A stretch of DNA of 64,000 bases. Origin: Hydractinia symbiolongicarpus. Its lineage: Eukaryota > Cnidaria > Hydrozoa > Anthoathecata > Hydractiniidae. The notes beneath the pieces were generated by a model. The model was not told the origin of the DNA. It worked only from the letters and a program-made list of their open reading frames with translations, and did not search any database. The translations under genes and the position numbers were made by a program. The stretch spans positions 11,098,001-11,162,000 of the forward strand of contig NC_079882.1 of NCBI RefSeq assembly GCF_029227915.1, in the 5' to 3' direction. Within the stretch, counting starts at the first letter, position 1, and each line of letters begins with the position of its first letter. This document shows positions 55,476 to 64,000 of the stretch, one piece after another.

Positions 55476-58008
55476 TCCTCTGAGCAACCCAAGTTTACAG
55501 TATAAAAAACACAGGCTGGTAAATCGACAAAAAAAAAATTAAAATAATTAATTAAAGAGAATTAATTAAAAATCAACAAAGCTTTCAGAAACTTGGTGCT
55601 ATTTCTAAATGAGAAGTCCCAGCCATATTTCATTATTTGTTTTAAATATATCAGTTTGCAGTACTTTTGCCATCCATTTTAATTTTTTTTGTCAATTTTT
55701 TTTCAATTATTAAGTGAAATGTTTATAGAAGACAGAGTATGAACCAGCCAGCGCAGTCTCCCCACCCCCATAAGTGAGAAACACAAGAAGTGTGTGAAAA
55801 AAAAGAAAGGCATGAGTTTTACCATTTTTTTGGTTTATTTTTTAAAAAAAAGAACAACTCTTTTTGGTAAAATATTTATTAACAACATTTCGGCCTTACA
55901 ACGGCCATTATCAAGTACAAAGTTCAAACACCACAAAATTCGATATATACAACGTGTGACGTTTCTCTGTAGGGACAATGTTATGGATTAGTATTGGGAA
56001 GAAAAAAATACAAAAGCATTGATGCAATGTTTCTATTGACGGCCTCTATTACAGCAACGCGAAACCGTACAACATTTGAAAGTTAGAGCTTGCGAACATA
56101 TGGGTTTTTCCTCTCTGACTGGAAAAGCTGTCAAAACTTAAAATTCCAGTGCTGTGCTAGAACATGTAATATACTCCAATTACATACTGAGTTTTGACAA
56201 CTTGGGTATACTCTCCACCACATATACTTATTTTGATTTAGAACTTAAAGAGAGCTTGTTAATCAGTAGGGACAAACCTATACTTTGAACCCATTGTTTG
56301 GTTTATTGTTATCAATGTCTTGTATGTCTTCACATCCATAAGAATTTGCCATGGCATTCAGCAATGACATACTGCTTTCATAATTGACACTGATGGTGGT
56401 AAAAATATAAACATATCATGACTTTTTAATAAATGATTTTTTACGAACATCAACAAATTAACTTTTTTGTAAAAAGTTACATTATATACAAGATAGTGCC
56501 ATAAAAAGTTACCTATGCATTGTAAAACAACATTTGTTTCGAAATAAATAATAGAAGAATGAATATTTAACTTAGCCACTGACGAGAAAAAACGGTGTTT
56601 AATTAGTTTTTCCTACAAAAATTTAATTTACCCACAAGTGATATGAAACTGTTCTAAATGATATAGTTAAAACTTGATGCAAATATTGATTGTTTAATCA
56701 ATAAATTTTTGCTAAACACTTTATACTTTGTCAAAAATAAACACTCTGAATAAACACTATTTTTTGTTGCTAAAATTTCAACTGTAATTTTAACTGTACG
56801 TTTTTCTATCATAAAAGGAAATGTCAAATTTTAACCGTCACTTACCGTTGATTGGCCATTATTTTAGGTACTGTGATCTAAGCAAATTCGCAAAAATTGA
56901 ACTGTCTTCTACAACAAATTTTCACATAGTTTAGTTTATATGTTCTAGATTTAAAAACACTGTATAACAAAATACGGCAATATTAAACTAGTTGCGTTTT
57001 CAATATTTTCAACAAAATTAAATGATTTATAATTTTCATATGGTGGTGTTTTCATCATTTCAAAATTAAATAAGGTGTTTTTAACATTTACACAGCCACA
57101 ACGATTTTCACCTCTAGTTTTGCACAATTAGCAAAACATTTAGGATATATTGCAAGAACCAATAAAGATTTTCAAAAACTTCTAGACAACTTTTACAAGC
57201 TCAACATGTTTTTTCAGGGGAGGTAAGCTTTAAAGAGTAAATGCAAGTCAGAAAATTGAATTCATTAAGTCAAAGTATCTTAATCAGATAATATACAATA
57301 CTTTGCTGTCACCACTTTCACTAAATTGAATCAACACTGCATGTGAGCTGATGTAATCATGTAATTTACATGCACCAGTCAATGGTTTCTTTAAAAATAA
57401 TATTGTTTAGGTGTTAATAAAATCAAACCAAATTGATTTTAATAAATCAATTTTTGCAGGTTTTTAATAATTTTAGCTTGATTGCAGTATTATTTTTTGG
57501 GGAAATACATTACAATTTTAAACAAACTTTAGATCAATATTTTTTTCTAAATATTGAATTGCAAAATAGTTGTGTGTACTTAGACCTTAGACCATTTTTC
57601 TTTTAAATCAGTTATTTTTGCTGTTTTCCTGAATATTTATATGGGATAGCCATCCCAGTGTTGCAAAAACTGTTATAAATGGGTCGTGCATTCTGAATTT
57701 ATGTATGCACCAGCATTGCCTACCTAACCACTGTTGTCTACCATTTTGTTTTTCTTGTTGTTGTTGCCACATATAATGTGTATTTCAAAGGAAACAGCTA
57801 AGTCTAAGCCCTTTATATAATCTCATATTTCACAGTCAAGGTTATAGTTTATATCTTAGTTTTGTGATTTATTCTTATCCCCCTCTTGGTCCTTATCGTT
57901 CCATCTCCTTGGTTCTATATGCGAATCAAATAGATAATTTCTGATAGGTTTAAGATTGTAGTTAATATTCTATCTTCTTATACTAGATGTGAATTTCATA
58001 AAATAAAA
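55476..58008. other. Intergenic DNA upstream of PPP6C
   Basis: AT-rich. 55884-55915 (CAACATTTCGGCCTTACAAC, then GGCCATTATCAAG) is a short inverted motif of the kind found at ends of some retroelements. 57625-57735 resembles the SINE core at 41276-41480 (GGATAGCCATCCCAGTGTTG, then CACCAGCATTGCC). No coding exon was found. Confidence 0.35.
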
Positions 58009-61000
58009 ATGACTGTAAATATAGACCAGTGGATTGAAATCGCAAAAGACTGCAAATATTTACCTGAAACTGATTTGAAGGTATAGTATTGTTAAATGTT
58101 GTTGCTAACACAGTAATTATTTGTAATTCTCTCTTTCAATTCTCAATGGATGATTTAGAAACTTTGTGACTATGTGAGTGATCTCTTACTTGAAGAATCA
58201 AATGTTCAACCTGTATCCACCCCAGTCACAGTATGTGGTGATATTCATGGACAAGTATGATACTAATTAGTTGTTGTTATTTTTTGACGACATAATTCTT
58301 TTGGGGAAAAAAAATAAAAATTTCCAAATTAGCCTGAAATTTTAAAATAAGCTCAAACCTCTTGTCACAGCATGTAAAGTATAATTCTTCCAGCGATTCA
58401 TCATCTATATACAAAATTGAATCATCCACCCTTTTTTGTGACTGCCTCCTAACTAAGAATTAGGTTTGCAATTAAATTGTTTAGATGTTACAATGGCATT
58501 CAAGTTAGCAGAAAATTTGAAATTATATATGTATTATTATTATTAACGAGTAGCTATATATTTTTCTAGTTTTATGACTTAGAAGAGTTGTTTCGGACTG
58601 GTGGCCAAGTTCCTGATACAAGTTATATTTTTATGGTGAGCTCCTCATTAACATGTCACTATGAACATTTAACAATTACATAATTTTTATGGTGAGCTCC
58701 TCATTAACCTGTCACTATGAACATTTAACAATTACATATTTGATATTTTTCTAATATTTTTTTTCTTGTAGGGTGATTTTGTTGATAGGGGTTATTACAG
58801 TTTGGAAACATGGACAAGATTGTTAACTTTAAAAGCGAAGTAAGTGAACCATTAGGTGTTTTGCTTTAACTTAAAGTAACCTTATCTCTATTCAACTATA
58901 AACAAGAAAATCATTGTTAAAGATATTATTTTGGTTTGTCTGTTTAGTATTCATATTATTGTGGAAAGTTTATAATTTCTTGCACATTTAGTTTAGTAGG
59001 CGATGTTTAAGGAGATCCTTCTCCCGTCATTAGGGAAAAAAATGATGATGTAGAGTACTATTTATAATTGCAGAGGATCGCCCACTAAACTATCATGTGC
59101 AAGAAATGATAAGCTTTTCATAATAATAATCGTTGCTGTCATACACAAGAAGATATGGCGTATAAATCTGTTTTTGGTTGCGTATCACTGGAAATCTTGT
59201 GCAGCTCATTTACTCCAATAAATGAACAATATATGGAATCACAAATTTTTTGTTTATTATTATTTTTAGATATCCAAAACATGTCACACTTTTGCGTGGC
59301 AACCACGAAAGTCGACAAATCACACAAGTATATGGATTTTATGGTAAGAACTTATTTTTTATTTACGTATAAGAAATTATGGCAAATGTATAAATATATG
59401 TCCCCCTTGAAATGCATAAACACTTATTGCTATGTTTATTGGTGGAAATCTTTGTAAGTGATACCTCTTGAAATGATCTTTTCTTCTTATAGATGAATGC
59501 ATGTCTAAATATGGAAATGCAAATGCATGGAGATATTGTTGTACAGTATTCGATTTGCTCACTGTTGCTGCGGTATGTGGTACCAAACTGAAAAAAATCT
59601 TTTTGTTGCAATTGTAACTCAAATGCATGATCTTCGTATTTTGACTTTCTTTTTGCTTTAGATCATTGACAGCGAGGTGTTGTGTTTGCATGGAGGCCTT
59701 TCACCAGAACTGAGAACTATAGACCAAGTATATATATTTTTAAAACATTTTTTCTTCTTTTTATTTAGTTTTCAGTTATTTTTTTTTTTTGCTAAACTTC
59801 ATCTTCACATACAACGCAAATCCTTTCTCTTTAGATGAGGACGATTGAGCGAAATATGGAGATCCCACACAAAGGAGCATTTTGTGATATCCTTTCTTAC
59901 TCTATGTCATAAATCCTTTTTTTAATTCTGCTTTTAATTTTATTTATCGTAAGATATGAAAAAAAAGGTGAAACTTTCCATCAAGTTTGATCGTATAGAT
60001 CTTTAACTGATATTTTTACATATTGTGTGGTCTGACCCAGATGAAGTGAGCACATGGGCAATGAGTCCTCGTGGTGCTGGGTGGCTGTTTGGAAGGAAAG
60101 TTACAAATGAGGTACGTAGATACCTTTTGAATTGAATTGAAGTGTAACTTCGTTAGCTGGTGATTCACAAGCCTTTATATTATTGTGTCAAGATTACTTC
60201 TTCTTTATTATATCTGTGCTGATCTTTTCAAAAAATTTGGTGAATTAAGAAAATAAAACCAAATAAAGAAATACAGCTATCGCTTTTAAATCTAAAATAA
60301 ACCCTACTTCTGTATATACTTTGTTCGATACTTAAATGAAGGTGTGCCAGAGGATCTTAACTGATTAGATAGCACTAAAATTTTTCTGTATTTTGTCATA
60401 TTCCTATTGCATTTGGAAATGTATTATTTCAATATAGCATTTGTCAATTCCGATTTTCCGAACTGATTTCGTTGCTAAACAGCTATAACGTGTACTCCAC
60501 TACTGAATAAGGTTCAAAAAATGAACTCAGATTGTCTCTCTTTGCAAATAATTCTTTGCCTTTTTGTGTATACTTTTTGTGCGACCTTCTTGTATGCCGT
60601 TCGTTTGTATCTGCGTTGCTCTTAAGAATCTTTTTGATCATACGGTCGATATCTCCTGTTCTAGGTAGTAATTTTGTATTTTCTGATTATGCGTCCAAAA
60701 AATCTTGTGTATAACTTCCTAACATAGTGATTACAAACATCCTTATTTGCTTCCCTAATGTAGCCATTTTTTAACCACGAAATATTGTCTTAAATCAAAT
60801 GATTATTTAACTCTCGAGCAGTATACTGTCAGTGCATGCAATTTAGACATAGATTGATATTTTACCAATTAAGCCTGTACAACTAGTAAGGGGGATTGTA
60901 TTATAAAGTGGGTGCTTTTATGTCAACCTAAAGTTTGGTTGTATCGGCTTTCCCTGCACCAATCTTCAGAATCAAAAAGTATAATATTGCTTGTGTATTG

Positions 61001-62218
61001 CAAAATTGTGTTTGAAAATGCAAGCAATCACTTATTTGTTCCAGTGAAATGAGTGGACGAGAAGTTTAGACAATACTTTTTTTATTCCCCCTAAATTGAA
61101 TTTTTCACGGTATAAAATATTTTAACGTCAAGATATTTACCATGTATCTCCCTCCTTCGCATCGGATTGATATGAGTGTACTCAGATGTGTAGGTCATCC
61201 CAAATACAAGCCTACTTGCATTGATTTTACACATCAGTGGGAGAGAGCGATACATCAAATAATCATTACCAAGGTGGGTGACCAGTAAAGTGACACAAGA
61301 TATCATTTTTATTCTGTTCTGTAAAATACACAACAATTTTGTCGTATGTCAAATTATGTCATTTAAAGTACAACTCGTAATCTCAATGCTGTAAATAACA
61401 AGGTTGTCACGCCTCCACAAATCTCCTCTAACAGTAGTTTTTCAATAATTTCTCATCTAATCTCCTCAATTTTAGTTTTATATTTTATTCCGTTTTATTA
61501 CTTTTAAGATGCACAGAAATGCTACCTGAATACAACAATTATTTGTGTTTTACTCACAGCTCTCATTACCTAAAACACATCACATTTCTCAATTTCTTTG
61601 AAAAACTCTCCTTTCGTGTGAAAATGACCGATCTTAAAAAAGATTCCATAGTCCAATCAATAATCTTTAAATCTCCCCAAATTTAACTGCCCAAGTAAGG
61701 ATTTTATTTGGTTCTAAAATCAGTTTTTTCCATTAAGCAGACAAGTGGGGCACAGGTATTAGTTCGGTTTTAATGAAATAGTGTCTCACGTTTTATCATT
61801 TTGGGCATCTTTATACCTTCAGGTTCTGTAGACAAGGGGGTATTGGCTATTGTAAATACAGAGCATTTTTAGAATTAATTTTCTGAGTTGTGAATTAAAT
61901 GATCTTTCTATTTCCTGTTGTAGTGTGAGTATTTTATAGATCGTAAGCTTCACCGTTTTTACTTTGTAGTTTATGAATTTGAATAATTTGGATTTGATAT
62001 GTCGCGCACATCAACTGGTCCATGAAGGTTATAAGTATATGTTTGAAGAGAAGCTTGTGACTGTTTGGTCCGCTCCTAACTATTGTTACCGCTGTGGAAA
62101 TATAGCCGCAGTACTTTCGTTTACTGATGCTAAAACCCGTGATGCAAAATTATTTCAAGCTGTTCCTGATGACGATCGAGTCATACCATCGCGCACAACA
62201 ACGCCATATTTTTTATGA
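58009..62218 (+). CDS. PPP6C: Serine/threonine protein phosphatase 6 catalytic subunit
   Basis: Ten coding exons: 58009-58080, 58159-58254, 58570-58635, 58772-58839, 59270-59343, 59493-59572, 59662-59727, 59835-59886, 60020-60111 and 61970-62218. The total is 915 nt, 304 residues, one fewer than human. The product starts [20 protein letters not shown] and contains all metallophosphatase motifs: [48 protein letters not shown], and the C-terminal [10 protein letters not shown] and TTTPYFL. PP6 works with SAPS-domain and ankyrin subunits in cell-cycle control and DNA-damage signalling. The exon 8/9 junction uses an AT-AC intron (59887-60019); the others are GT-AG. The TTPYFL tail, a carboxymethylation signal in this family, is intact. 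Clear orthologue. Confidence 0.97.
58629..58740 (+). repeat. 56-bp tandem duplication over an exon end
   Basis: TTTTTATGGTGAGCTCCTCA occurs at 58629 and again at 58685, each followed by TTAAC(A/C)(T/T)GTCACTATGAACATTT. It duplicates the last bases of PPP6C exon 3, its donor site and the start of the intron. The copies differ by about one base. Confidence 0.85.
59887..60019 (+). other. U12-type AT-AC intron of PPP6C
   Basis: The donor is ATATCCTTTC, a full match to the minor-spliceosome AT-AC donor ATATCCTTT. A branch-like TCTTTAACTGA lies 13 bases before the final AC (TATTTTTAC). Joining TTTTGTG to ATATTGTGTGG restores CDIVWSDP, as conserved in PP6. Reading through the donor meets a stop, and no GT-AG alternative preserves the protein. 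Confidence 0.9.
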
Positions 62219-64000
62219 TTATATCTGCTATAAATTGGAACTGGCTTTGGGCTATTTTGGAGCACAGCGTGAAAAGACACTTATATAGACAAGTCTTGAA
62301 GTTTTTAACTTAAACGTTTGAGGTAAACATCTTTCCCGAATTTCCCTAAGCAAAATCTTAGTGCTGAAAAAATTTGGTTAATTTGGCGAGTTGTTGTCAA
62401 GTAGATTTACATCAAATTTAAAGCATTTGATTATTTGCCAATTTAAATTCATAAATTTAAAGGGAAAATACAGTTAACATTTGTTCATTTGTAATATGCT
62501 TTTAAAAGTTTTATAATTTAATATGTTTTCAATACGGATTTCGAATATTTAATCTATTTTTTGAAAAATATTGAGACAAAGCTAACGTTGGTAAATAAAT
62601 TCGGGAAAGGTGTATAAGGACAAAGTAAGAAGTACCAATAAAATTATTTTACGTTCTTCTAATTAATTCCCATCAACACTAACAAAGAAAATTGGTGAGA
62701 TATTTGCACTCAGCTTTCCGTAGAATGGAATTAGCTATTTGTTTTGTATTTATGTAGATTTTGATAAATAAAAACTCGACTCTTACCTCTAACAAGTTTT
62801 TTAAAGAAAATTTTAAAACTAAGTAAACACCCTGTGGACATTGTTAGGTCTGATGACAGTAGTATATTGACTCCTAGAAAGCCCGCAATTGACGTTTTAG
62901 AGTTGTGAGTGTTGGAAAGCACATTGTCTGCCAGTATTATAGGTTCGATTTCTTTAATTTTTTATTCACATTTTCCCTTGTACATTTTTTTGTACTTTTT
63001 TCGGTTTTTCGAGTGAACTTGAAATAGAAAGGAGCATGGATTACCAATGAGATTCGTCTATTCATTCCAGTGCTACTTTATTGGGATGAATTTTCGGGGC
63101 GATTAAATTTCGCGGATTTTGACCTAATCCGTGGATGACTACTTTTGTTGTTGTGTTATTTACTTGGCTTTACGTCTGCTTTCTGAAAATAAGTTGAACC
63201 ATGATGCATAATTATACTGTCTCATTTTCACTATTTTTTACTTTACTCCTTAACCCTTCAAAGCCCTTAGACGACGGGGGCTTTTTCTCTCATTTTCCTG
63301 AAATTTTGGCAAATTTCTCTAACTATTTCTCGAATTTTTACATAGATGCTCGTGAAAAATCCCTCAAAATTAAGCCTAAGCATAGCATAACATGAACTGA
63401 AATTCAGTAACTCTTAATAGTAGCCTATTGTAACTAGTAAATTTAAAATATAATATCATTTTATTCATTCTCCTTTTGACCTCCATCTATAAGTAAGTAG
63501 TTGTTTGATGGACTGACTTTCAAAACTTGATCATTTCAGGAGGAATATATAAAGTTTGTTTTCATATATTATGCTCTGCCAAATAATACAAGGTAACCTA
63601 GTTGTAAATTGAAAGCTCCATGAATCAATACATATTAACTGGCAAAAAACTGTTTTCATATATTCTGCTTCGCCGCCCTATAAAAAACAATATTTTAAAA
63701 CATATTTCATGGGAATAAAAACAAGTTCGTTTTATATGAAAGTTTTTACCTTATGAAACTTTTTAAGTTATGAAAAAATCTTGATTAGATTTCGAGATGT
63801 AAGCCTTGAAAGTTTAGATAATTATGCGGAATTATGACATCGTTGATTAAATGCTGAGAAACAATTGGCATGAATGATAATGGAAATAACTAAATAATAA
63901 TATTCTTGATATGTTCAAAATATCAGACCGAATAGGTAAAAACATATTTACGTCACCACATACGTTGATAAACCCTTAAAAAGCACCTCATTTACATCAA
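62219..64000. other. 3' flank of PPP6C and intergenic DNA
   Basis: A polyadenylation signal AATAAA lies at 62637-62642, about 420 bp after the PPP6C stop. Beyond it the sequence is AT-rich, with no recognisable exon. The open frames at 62731-62922 and 63201-63395 show nothing identifiable. Confidence 0.4.

Overview
This is nuclear DNA of an invertebrate animal. It is AT-rich and intron-dense, and nothing looks bacterial: the open frames are short and genes are assembled from exons with GT-AG splice sites. Three complete animal housekeeping genes can be read exon by exon with matching phases: V-ATPase subunit E (36731-39215, plus), a SIRT1-class sirtuin (40883-49787, minus) and the catalytic subunit of protein phosphatase 6 (58009-62218, plus). 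A fourth gene (3859-9311, minus) has an acidic region and a RanBP2-type zinc finger resembling the middle of MDM2/MDM4. The repeat types present (reverse-transcriptase remnants, SAP and THAP fragments, tRNA-derived SINE, many MITEs) would suit a cnidarian. That placement is inference; the sequence alone fixes only Metazoa. Layout: 1-3858 is AT-rich sequence with no firm gene. 3859-9311 is the zinc-finger gene. 9892-32038 is one very large inserted element, bounded by a perfect 8-bp target duplication (GTGACTTT at 9884-9891 and 32039-32046). It ends in two inverted arms of about 2.2-2.3 kb, each built mostly of a 10-bp minisatellite held in strict register for about 180-190 units. About 17.6 kb of cargo lies between the arms: a SAP-domain first exon, broken coding pieces, a reverse-transcriptase pseudogene, a THAP-bearing Kolobok-like transposon, a tRNA-derived SINE and several MITEs. 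32047-36700 is intergenic and holds more nested DNA transposons and a palindrome. 36731-49787 carries the V-ATPase gene and the sirtuin gene in convergent orientation, separated by a 74-bp tandem repeat. 51600-55480 is a cluster of three LINE remnants, one inserted in another. 58009-62218 is PPP6C, which contains a clear AT-AC (U12-type) intron. The host genes are ordinary cell machinery (proton pump, deacylase, phosphatase) with no visible shared pathway. The unusual content is the 22-kb foldback-like element and the layered transposons in and around it. The four long open frames in the minisatellite arms (up to 695 codons) follow from a repeat unit that lacks stop codons on one strand, and they are not annotated as genes.
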